From contig CAUFRY010000040.1 of assembly GCA_959028445.1 (NCBI GenBank), positions 1 through 18,895 on the forward strand: a stretch of 18,895 nucleotides of DNA, read 5' to 3'. Numbering within the stretch: the stretch's first letter is position 1; every line of letters begins with the position of its first letter. The notes below the pieces were generated by a model. It made no database searches. It saw only the letters and a list, made by a program, of their open reading frames with translations, and was not told the origin of the DNA. Source of the DNA: an uncultured Collinsella sp. (lineage in GTDB: Bacteria; Actinomycetota; Coriobacteriia; Coriobacteriales; Coriobacteriaceae). Made by a program: the position numbers and the translations under genes. Positions 13,468 through 18,895 of this stretch are shown piece by piece.

Positions 13468-14778
13468 ATGAGCCAGTTCATCAACAACCCCGAGCACACC
13501 TTTGGTTTCGATACCCTGCAGCTGCACGTTGGCCAGGAGAGTGCCGATCCTGCATCCGACTCCCGTGCCGTGCCTATCTACCAGACCACGAGCTATGTGT
13601 TCCGCAACTCCCAGCACGCCGCCGACCGCTTTGGTCTTGCCGACGCCGGAAACATCTACGGCCGTCTGACCAACTCCACCCAGGGCGTCTTCGAGGATCG
13701 TATCGCCGCGCTCGAGGGTGGCGTGGCAGGTCTTGCCGTCGCCTCCGGTGCTGCTGCCATCACCTATACCCTGCAGGCCCTTGCCCAGGCCGGTGACCAT
13801 GTGGTTGCCCAGAAGACTATCTACGGTGGCTCCTACAACTTGCTGGAGCATACGCTCTCCCAGTTTGGCGTCGAGACCACCTTCGTCGATGCCCATAACC
13901 TGGAAGAGGTCGAGGGGGCCATCAAGGACAACACCACGGTCATCTATCTCGAGACGCTCGGCAACCCCAACTCCGACATCCCCAACATCGACGCCATCTC
14001 CGAGATCGCCAAGAAGCACGGTCTGCCGGTTGTCGTCGACAACACTTTCGGCACCCCGTATCTGTTCCGCCCGCTGGAGCATGGTGCCAACATCGTCGTC
14101 CACTCCGCAACCAAGTTCATCGGCGGCCACGGCACCTCGCTGGGCGGCGTGATCGTCGACGGCGGTAACTTCGATTGGAAGGCGAGCGGAAAGTACGCGC
14201 AGATCGCCGAGCCCAACCCCTCCTACCATGGCGTCTCGTTTGCCGAGGCTGCCGGTCCCGCCGCCTTCGCAACCTATGTCCGCGCCATCCTGCTGCGTGA
14301 CGAGGGCGCCTGCATCAGCCCGTTCAACGCCTGGGTCCTGCTCCAGGGCACCGAGACTCTGTCGCTGCGCGTTGACCGTCATGTCGAGAACACCAAGAAG
14401 GTCGTTGAGTTCCTGGCTGGTGACAGCCATGTTGCCAAGGTGAATCACCCGAGCCTGCCTGAGCACCCCGATCACGAGCTCTATCAGAAGTACTTCCCCA
14501 ACGGCGGTGCCTCGATCTTTACCTTTGAGATTAAGGGTGGCCAGGAGGCAGCTTGGAAGTTCATTGATCATCTGCAGGTGTTCTCGCTGCTCGCCAACGT
14601 GGCCGACGTCAAGTCGCTCGTCGTGCACCCGGCTACCACCACGCACTCCCAGCTGTCTGCCGAGGAGCTCGCCGAGCAGAACATCACGCCCTCCACGATC
14701 CGTCTTTCCATCGGTACCGAGAATGCCGAGGATATCATTTGGGATCTGAAGCAGGCCTTCGCCGCGCTGGACGAGTAA
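13468..14778 (+). CDS. metY: O-acetylhomoserine sulfhydrylase (PLP-dependent)
   Basis: The 436-residue enzyme belongs to the Cys/Met-metabolism PLP family and most resembles O-acetyl-L-homoserine aminocarboxypropyltransferase, which makes homocysteine from O-acetylhomoserine and sulfide. PLP contacts are visible: YGRLTNST (64-71), SGAAA (93-97), D191 (VVVDNTFGTPYL) and the Schiff-base K216 (VHSATKFIGGHG). The length and the long C-terminal domain (KYFPNGGASIFTFEIKGG; LLANVADVKSLVVHP) fit MetY better than MetB or MetC. ATG 13468 follows AAGGAG (13456-13461). The upstream region has a LysR dyad, promoter and leader ORF, and a strong terminator follows, making it a single-gene unit. Confidence 0.96.
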   Translation: MSQFINNPEHTFGFDTLQLHVGQESADPASDSRAVPIYQTTSYVFRNSQHAADRFGLADAGNIYGRLTNSTQGVFEDRIAALEGGVAGLAVASGAAAITYTLQALAQAGDHVVAQKTIYGGSYNLLEHTLSQFGVETTFVDAHNLEEVEGAIKDNTTVIYLETLGNPNSDIPNIDAISEIAKKHGLPVVVDNTFGTPYLFRPLEHGANIVVHSATKFIGGHGTSLGGVIVDGGNFDWKASGKYAQIAEPNPSYHGVSFAEAAGPAAFATYVRAILLRDEGACISPFNAWVLLQGTETLSLRVDRHVENTKKVVEFLAGDSHVAKVNHPSLPEHPDHELYQKYFPNGGASIFTFEIKGGQEAAWKFIDHLQVFSLLANVADVKSLVVHPATTTHSQLSAEELAEQNITPSTIRLSIGTENAEDIIWDLKQAFAALDE

Positions 14779-14838
14779 GGCGACTTGTGCAAGGACCCCT
14801 TGCGACTCGATAGGTATAACTGTATAAAATGCCTGCTC

Positions 14839-14879
14839 AAGGCGCCTGTGCGAACAATGGTTGCACAGGCGCCTTTTTT
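14839..14879 (+). terminator. Intrinsic terminator of metY
   Basis: A perfect 13-bp stem, aaggcgcctgtgc (14839-14851) with gcacaggcgcctt (14863-14875), with an 11-base loop, runs into six T (14874-14879). It lies about 60 bases after the metY stop. Confidence 0.95.
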
Positions 14880-15090
14880 GCATAGAGAGGGCGCAAAAAC
14901 AGGGTTTTTGACACGCTTTATGCATTCGAGTTGTGGAAAACTCCTGTTGAGAGGATGTGAGTTTTACGCAATTGACGTGCGCCTTTTAAGTAAAACCGCA
15001 GGTCGCGATTTGCTCGGGGTACTATGCAGCGCGATCGAATCACACGCAGCTCAAACGCAGCAAAAACGCACTACGGAGGTTTCCAGCTAC
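14880..15090 (+). other. Upstream region of the secreted protein gene
   Basis: No gene is supported between the metY terminator and 15091. Two TTGAC(A/G) hexamers occur (14908-14913, 14972-14977) but neither has a good -10 at 16-18 bp. A dyad GTTTTAC (14961-14967) with GTAAAAC (14990-14996) flanks the second. Just before the ribosome binding site, ACGCA recurs at 15044, 15055 and 15066, an exact 11-base period. Confidence 0.4.
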
Positions 15091-15864
15091 ATGAGGATTG
15101 ATTCACGAAAACCGAAAGCCGCCGCCCTTTCCGCCGCTCTGACCGTGGCACTTTTGGCGGGCGCCGGTGCAACTGATGCCCACGCCGCAACACTGTCCGA
15201 TACGGTTGGATCTACGCCGTCTGAGACGACGCTGGTGCAGCCCGTTGACTATCGCGGCGATGGTTATGGTTCCATGCAGGAGTGGAACGCCTCGATGGAG
15301 GCCAAGCGCGATTCCCTGGAGATGCGCGCTCAGATCATCATGAACATGTACGGTGACTATGCCACCGATGACGAGCGCGCTGTGCTGCAGGGTTGCATCG
15401 ACGGCGCGGGTAGCCTGTTGACGATGGGGGAGGTTGACGCCAAGTCGACCGAGCTCGATGAGCTGCGCATTGCGCTTGAGGATGCCAAGCGCAATGCGCT
15501 CGAGGCTGCCGCCGAGGCGGAGGCTGCCGAGGTCGCCCAGGCTTCGTACTACAACGCCGGTTACACTCCGTCCTACGCGTCTGCCGCGTCCTACGCGAAC
15601 GGATCGGGCCTGACGCGCTCTGCGGGTGTCAATAACTACAACGGGCGCCGCGAGACCTATTACAGCAGCAATGTGCTTTATCACTATCGCACGGGCGAAT
15701 GGACTCAGGATTCTGAGGGCTTCTGGCGCGATTCCGACGGCTATTACGTTGTTGCCGCGGGCGATATGGCCCAGGGCTCGACCTTTACGGGCTCCAAGGG
15801 TGATTGCAAGGTCTATGACTCCGGTTGCGCTGCCGGAACCACCGACTACTACACCGGTTGGTAA
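15091..15864 (+). CDS. Secreted coiled-coil protein with C-terminal 3D-like domain
   Basis: The 257-residue precursor has a clear signal peptide: basic MRIDSRKPK, hydrophobic AAALSAALTVALLAGAG and a likely cleavage after DAHA (residue 32). Residues about 65-150 are helical and rich in Glu/Ala, a probable coiled coil (LDELRIALEDAKRNALEAAA). A Tyr/Ser/Ala linker follows. The last about 75 residues (GRRETYYSSNVLYHYRTGEW, then DGYYVVAAGDMAQGS and KVYDSGCAAGTTDYYTGW) resemble C-terminal domains of cell-wall proteins from gut Gram-positives, possibly a 3D/double-psi barrel; this is from memory of the motif. The ATG follows cggagg (15074-15079), 11 bases away. In-frame upstream codons cross the metY terminator and are rejected. 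Confidence 0.85.
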   Translation: MRIDSRKPKAAALSAALTVALLAGAGATDAHAATLSDTVGSTPSETTLVQPVDYRGDGYGSMQEWNASMEAKRDSLEMRAQIIMNMYGDYATDDERAVLQGCIDGAGSLLTMGEVDAKSTELDELRIALEDAKRNALEAAAEAEAAEVAQASYYNAGYTPSYASAASYANGSGLTRSAGVNNYNGRRETYYSSNVLYHYRTGEWTQDSEGFWRDSDGYYVVAAGDMAQGSTFTGSKGDCKVYDSGCAAGTTDYYTGW

Positions 15865-15891
15865 TTTTTCTGCATCACGGATATTTGGCGG

Positions 15892-15935
15892 ACGGGCGTC
15901 TTTACCGAGCTTTAGGGCAACGTAAGGACGTCCGT
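15892..15935. other. 14-pair hairpin after the secreted protein gene
   Basis: acgggcgtctttac (15892-15905) pairs with gtaaggacgtccgt (15922-15935), with two G-U wobbles, around a 16-base loop. It starts 28 bases after the stop codon. No T-run follows, so it may be a 3' stability hairpin or a weak terminator. Confidence 0.45.
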
Positions 15936-16050
15936 TCTATGTATGCGTTTGAGTTAACAGAGCCCTTACCGTGGCGGTACGCTGGGCGTATGGATGCGGG
16001 GCACACTGGTTCTTGAGAAATAAGGTCTTTCTCTTGGAGGAAGTGGTCTT

Positions 16051-16257
16051 GTGAATGCTCGAGATATTGCCGTTGCCGCCGTCGCGTTGATGCTTGGTTG
16101 CCTTGGTCCTACGGCCGCGCTCGTCGCGGGTATGCAGGGGACATGCGGGGCTGCTCCTATCGTGGTCGGCGTGCTGATCGCGGCCACGCTGCTGGGAAGC
16201 GCCGGTGTTGTCCTTTGTCGCGACGATGAGGACGAGGTTCCGGAGTCGCAACGCTAG
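16051..16257 (+). CDS. Small membrane protein, 68 residues, unknown function
   Basis: The ORF starts with GTG 16051 after GGAGG (16036-16040, 10 bases spacing) and encodes 68 residues. Two hydrophobic segments are seen, about 5-25 (DIAVAAVALMLGCLGPTAALVAG) and 34-56 (AAPIVVGVLIAATLLGSAGVVL), followed by an acidic tail CRDDEDEVPESQR. It is therefore likely a two-helix inner-membrane protein. I do not recognise a family. A terminator follows about 40 bases later, supporting a real transcription unit. Confidence 0.6.
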   Translation: MNARDIAVAAVALMLGCLGPTAALVAGMQGTCGAAPIVVGVLIAATLLGSAGVVLCRDDEDEVPESQR

Positions 16258-16294
16258 CTGTTGTGAGATTGACCGCCGGTCATAGACGAAGATG

Positions 16295-16332
16295 AAAGCC
16301 GCCGTAAGGGGAGTGCTCCTTGCGGCGGTTTT
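16295..16332 (+). terminator. Terminator between small membrane protein and panE-like gene
   Basis: ccgccgtaagg (16299-16309) pairs with ccttgcggcgg (16318-16328), one T-G wobble, with an eight-base loop and TTTT at 16329-16332; the flanking aa/tt extend it. It lies between converging genes and may act on both strands, the minus strand reading ggctttcat after the stem. Confidence 0.8.
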
Positions 16333-16365
16333 GCTGCTAAGGCTGTTGAATGCGGCGCGTTGGCG

Positions 16366-17280
16366 TTACCAGCTTGCCTCGATATCGCGAATGCGCTGAT
16401 AGAGCCATTCGTTCTGCGGAACCTGGATATCGTGCTTGGCCGCGAGGCGGCGGACGGTGCCCGCGAACTCCTCGACCTCTGTTTTGCGCTGCGCGATGCG
16501 GTCCTGAGCCATTGAGGGCATACCGGCGGGGTCGATTCCCTCGATGAGGTGCACCATTTGCGTCAGGTCTGCTTCGGTCAGCTCAACGCCCTCGGCGTTG
16601 GCAACCGCAAGCGTCTCGCGCATGGCGGAGACAAAACAGCGGCGCTGCTCGGAGCCCGGCTCCGTGGCGCTTCCGTAGGTCCCGCCGTAGGCCATGCAGG
16701 TCTGGTTGATGCCGTCGTTGAGCATGAGTTTGGCCCACATGCGGTGCGCAATATCGCGCTCGACGGTATGGGCGATGCCGCAGCGCGTGTAGAGCCCGTC
16801 GATAGCGGCGACGGTCGCGGGGTCCGTGCCGGCCGCCGCGCCAAAGCGGATCTCGCCCGCATTGGTAAAGGTGAGCGCGCCGTTGAGGAACACGGCGTCC
16901 ATGCCCTGGCAGATACCCAGGACGGTATGCTCCCAGCCAAAGCGTTCGGCAATCTTTTGCTCGCTCGTAATGCCGTTGCATAGCGAGGCGATGAGCGTGT
17001 TGGGTCCCACGACGCGCTCCATAGTCTTGAGTGCTTGGTCGAGACCGGTGGTCTTGACTGTCAGGATGACCAGATCGGCGGGCGTCGCCTCGCTGGCGCG
17101 GACGGACGTGAGATCGCAGGGCTTGCCGTTGACAGTGAGCGCATCGCCCGCGTGACGCTCAAAACGGGTGTCATCCATGATGTATTCGACGGCGTCGTTG
17201 CCGAGCGCCCGGGCGATCATGCTGCCGTAGAGCAGGCCGACGCCGCCCTTGCCGATAAAGGCGACCTTGTTGATCTGCAT
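16366..17280 (-). CDS. 2-dehydropantoate 2-reductase family protein (ApbA/PanE)
   Basis: The 304-residue protein has the NADPH-binding Rossmann motif GKGGVGLLYG (10-19), VKTTGLDQAL (76-85), the conserved N102 (LCNGITSEQ) and the catalytic K184 with N188 (MWAKLMLNDGINQTC), which correspond to E. coli PanE N98 and K176. PanE reduces ketopantoate to pantoate in pantothenate synthesis, but many homologues act on other 2-oxoacids, and no panB or panC is nearby, so the symbol is withheld. ATG 17280 has ggggag nine bases upstream; ATG 17289 abuts that site and is too close. Confidence 0.9.
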   Translation of the reverse strand: MQINKVAFIGKGGVGLLYGSMIARALGNDAVEYIMDDTRFERHAGDALTVNGKPCDLTSVRASEATPADLVILTVKTTGLDQALKTMERVVGPNTLIASLCNGITSEQKIAERFGWEHTVLGICQGMDAVFLNGALTFTNAGEIRFGAAAGTDPATVAAIDGLYTRCGIAHTVERDIAHRMWAKLMLNDGINQTCMAYGGTYGSATEPGSEQRRCFVSAMRETLAVANAEGVELTEADLTQMVHLIEGIDPAGMPSMAQDRIAQRKTEVEEFAGTVRRLAAKHDIQVPQNEWLYQRIRDIEASW

Positions 17281-17302
17281 GTGAATCATCTCCCCATGTA
17301 AA

Positions 17303-17325
17303 AGGCGCCCGCGTAAGGGGCGCCT
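17303..17325. other. Hairpin in the panE-like leader
   Basis: AGGCGCCC (17303-17310) and GGGCGCCT (17318-17325) pair perfectly with a seven-base loop. On the minus strand the stem is followed by TTTTAC, making it terminator-like, about 22 bases before the panE-like start. Since no minus-strand gene is seen upstream, it would be an attenuator or a barrier to read-through. Confidence 0.5.
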
Positions 17326-17605
17326 GATGGATTGTATGCTGCCAGGGTGATTGGTGGGTGCGCGGGGCGGCTGTTATAAAAAAGAAACGTTTGCCTGGAC
17401 GCTACGCTGCAGGGCAGACCGCAAAGACATGCGCGTGGTCATGCCCGGCTCCTTTCATCGGGCTTTTTGCTGATGTTAAAGCGGTGCCGTGACAGCTCGA
17501 TTTCTGCTGCGTTACGATACGTTCTCGATTGCGATTCCACGATGTTTCGGCTGCGTGACCATTGTGTTTCGCCTTGCCGGGGCGCTGATGGCGAAGGGAG
17601 GGGCC
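17326..17605. other. Intergenic region between divergent panE-like and aldo/keto reductase genes
   Basis: About 280 bases with no supported gene. A plus-strand hairpin gcccg (17443-17447)/cgggc (17459-17463) is followed by five T (17464-17468), a weak terminator. A 14-codon ORF from ATG 17429 (MRVVMPGSFHRAFC) runs through this hairpin but has no good ribosome binding site. TATAAC on the minus strand (17376-17371) is a -10 candidate for the panE-like gene without a clear -35. Confidence 0.4.
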
Positions 17606-18796
17606 GTGCAATATCGCGTTGACCCCAAAAGCGGCAACCGTATCTCGGCGTTGGGTCTGGGCTGCATGAGGTTTCCCGGTGCGCCGGGACGTCCGGATGC
17701 GAAGACAGCCGATGCCATCATTTCCCGTGCGGTGGAGCAGGGGATTAATTATCTGGACACCGCGTATCTCTATCCCGGTAACGAGGCGTGCGTGGGCGCC
17801 TCGCTTGAGCGCTTGGGGCTGCGTGACCGGGTGTTGCTGGCGACCAAGTTGCCGCATACTTCGTGCAAGTGCGCGGAGGATTTCGACCGGTTCTTCGATG
17901 AGCAACTGCGGCGCCTGCGGACCGACCATATCGACTATTACCTCATGCATAACATTACCTCGCCCGCCCAGTGGGAACGTGTGGTGGCGTTGGGCATTGA
18001 GGACTGGATCGCGTGTCAAAAGGCGGCGGGGCGCATTCGCCAGATTGGTTTTTCGTACCACGGCAGCGCGGTGGATTTCCTGACGATGCTTGACGCATAT
18101 GACTGGGATTTTTGCCAGATACAGTACAACTATGCCGGCGAGCGTTACCAAGCGGGAACGGCAGGACTCATGGCGGCTGCGGAGCGCGGGCTCGCGGTGT
18201 TTGTGATGGAGCCGCTGCTGGGCGGGCGTTTAGCGGGCAAGCTGCCGCCACGGGCCCGCGCTGTGCTCGATAGTGCCCGTGACCCGCATTTGCGCACTCC
18301 TGCCGCCTGGGGTCTTTCGTGGGTGTGGAATCATCCTCAGGTGACGATGCTGCTTTCGGGTATGACCGATATCGCGCAGGTGGATGAGAATTCGTCACTG
18401 GCAGACCTCGCGTTGCCGAATTCGATGACTGCCAACCAGCTCGACACGATTGCGCGCGTGTTGATGGAGTTTGAGAAATCGAACCGTGTGCCCTGCACGG
18501 GATGCGGCTACTGCATGCCATGCCCCAAGGGTATCAACATTCCCGGCTGCTTTGCCGCCTACAACGCGAGCTATGCGCACAGCTGGTTTACGGGGCTGTC
18601 GCAATACTTTACGGCGAGTGCGGTGCGCACGAGCGAGCCCAAGCTCGTGAGCAATTGCGTCAAGTGCGGCAAATGCGCGCGCCACTGCCCACAGCACATC
18701 GATATTCCCGAGCGTCTCGACGATGTGCGCCGACGTTTCCAGCCTGGTCCCGTGACGGCGGTGCTTAAGGCCTTCGGCAAAACGCGCTCCTCATGA
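17606..18796 (+). CDS. Aldo/keto reductase with C-terminal 4Fe-4S domain
   Basis: The 396-residue protein fuses an aldo/keto reductase barrel to a ferredoxin-like tail. The catalytic tetrad is D51, Y56 (LDTAYLYP), K81 (LATKLP) and H115 (YLMHNI). Cysteine motifs follow: C297, C300, C303, C306 (CTGCGYCMPCP) and C351, C354, C357, C361 (CVKCGKCARHCP), enough for two clusters if both are occupied. The substrate is unknown; NAD(P)H is the usual donor and the clusters suggest electron transfer with a partner. GTG 17606 gives the family-typical start QYRVDPKSGNRISALGLGCMR behind gggagggg; ATG 17588 would add six residues. Further in-frame codons back to 17489 look non-coding. Confidence 0.93.
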   Translation: MQYRVDPKSGNRISALGLGCMRFPGAPGRPDAKTADAIISRAVEQGINYLDTAYLYPGNEACVGASLERLGLRDRVLLATKLPHTSCKCAEDFDRFFDEQLRRLRTDHIDYYLMHNITSPAQWERVVALGIEDWIACQKAAGRIRQIGFSYHGSAVDFLTMLDAYDWDFCQIQYNYAGERYQAGTAGLMAAAERGLAVFVMEPLLGGRLAGKLPPRARAVLDSARDPHLRTPAAWGLSWVWNHPQVTMLLSGMTDIAQVDENSSLADLALPNSMTANQLDTIARVLMEFEKSNRVPCTGCGYCMPCPKGINIPGCFAAYNASYAHSWFTGLSQYFTASAVRTSEPKLVSNCVKCGKCARHCPQHIDIPERLDDVRRRFQPGPVTAVLKAFGKTRSS

Positions 18797-18801
18797 CCCT
18801 T

Positions 18802-18895
18802 TTATAACTTGCGGTGGAATAGTTCCTGTTTGCGGCAGAAGGGGGTGCGGACGATTTCTTGGACCGCGCCTAGGCGTATCCAAGCTTCCTGCGGT
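18802..18895 (-). CDS. C-terminal end of an unidentified gene, runs off the window
   Basis: On the minus strand an open frame enters from the right edge and ends at a TAA (18804-18802). Its last 30 residues include EAWIRLGAVQEIVRTPF and end LFHRKL, with amino-acid use more protein-like than the other two frames, one of which has an early stop. It converges with the aldo/keto reductase gene, six bases from its stop, with no terminator visible. I do not recognise the family. Confidence 0.45.
   Translation of the reverse strand, partial: PQEAWIRLGAVQEIVRTPFCRKQELFHRKL

Noticed and set aside
13219..14925. 568-codon open frame on the minus strand opposite metY
   Set aside because: Antisense to a clearly real PLP enzyme, runs through its terminator and promoter, and shows no recognisable motif.
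14785..15090. In-frame extension of the secreted protein upstream of 15091
   Set aside because: It crosses the strong metY terminator and would bury the signal peptide behind about 100 residues.
1..18895. CRISPR array, insertion sequence or prophage
   Set aside because: No regularly spaced repeats, transposase, integrase or phage genes are seen; only short palindromic elements occur.

Overview
The window looks like chromosomal DNA of a G+C-rich, host-associated anaerobe. The oxygen-sensitive NrdD/NrdG ribonucleotide reductase, the density of genes on both strands, the strong GGAGG-type ribosome binding sites and the style of the proteins (for example the secreted YYSS...VYDSGCA...YTGW protein) point to the Coriobacteriia, most likely Collinsella or a near relative. 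That assignment is inference from familiarity, not from a search. No plasmid, phage, transposase or CRISPR signal is present.

Layout. (1) 1-176: 3' end of a tRNA-Gly, a complete tRNA-Val and a terminator. (2) 177-742: a long non-coding stretch ending in a promoter with a near-perfect NrdR box and a hairpin-rich nrdD leader. (3) 743-3973: nrdD and its activase gene nrdG, normally adjacent, here separated by 426 bp holding two unrelated long palindromic elements. (4) 4040-5710: a compact pterin/folate cluster, folE, an HD-domain hydrolase and folB. (5) 5717-7581, minus strand: a YgjP/DUF45-type metallopeptidase and an M19 dipeptidase. (6) 7702-9593, plus strand: a SlyD-like FKBP isomerase, a UreE-like protein three bases behind it, and a Cof-type HAD phosphatase. 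(7) 9671-13193, minus strand: a PerR-like Fur-family regulator, acylphosphatase, a Gfo/Idh/MocA oxidoreductase, RNase HI and a LysR regulator. (8) 13194-14879: LysR operator, promoter, a 17-codon Cys-containing leader ORF, metY and a strong terminator. (9) 15091-16257: a secreted coiled-coil protein and a small membrane protein. (10) 16366-17280, minus: ketopantoate reductase-like protein. (11) 17606-18796, plus: an aldo/keto reductase with two ferredoxin-type Fe-S motifs. (12) The end of an unidentified minus-strand gene runs off the right edge.

How the parts work together. NrdD/NrdG make dNTPs anaerobically under probable NrdR control. FolE and FolB perform steps one and three of 7,8-dihydropterin synthesis, and the HD protein between them is a candidate for the missing dephosphorylation step. 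The divergent LysR, the dyad centred near -66 of the metY promoter and the short Cys-containing ORF suggest two-layer control of homocysteine/methionine synthesis. The SlyD-like/UreE-like pair suggests nickel handling without urease in view. These context-based roles are inference; family assignments rest on visible motifs.
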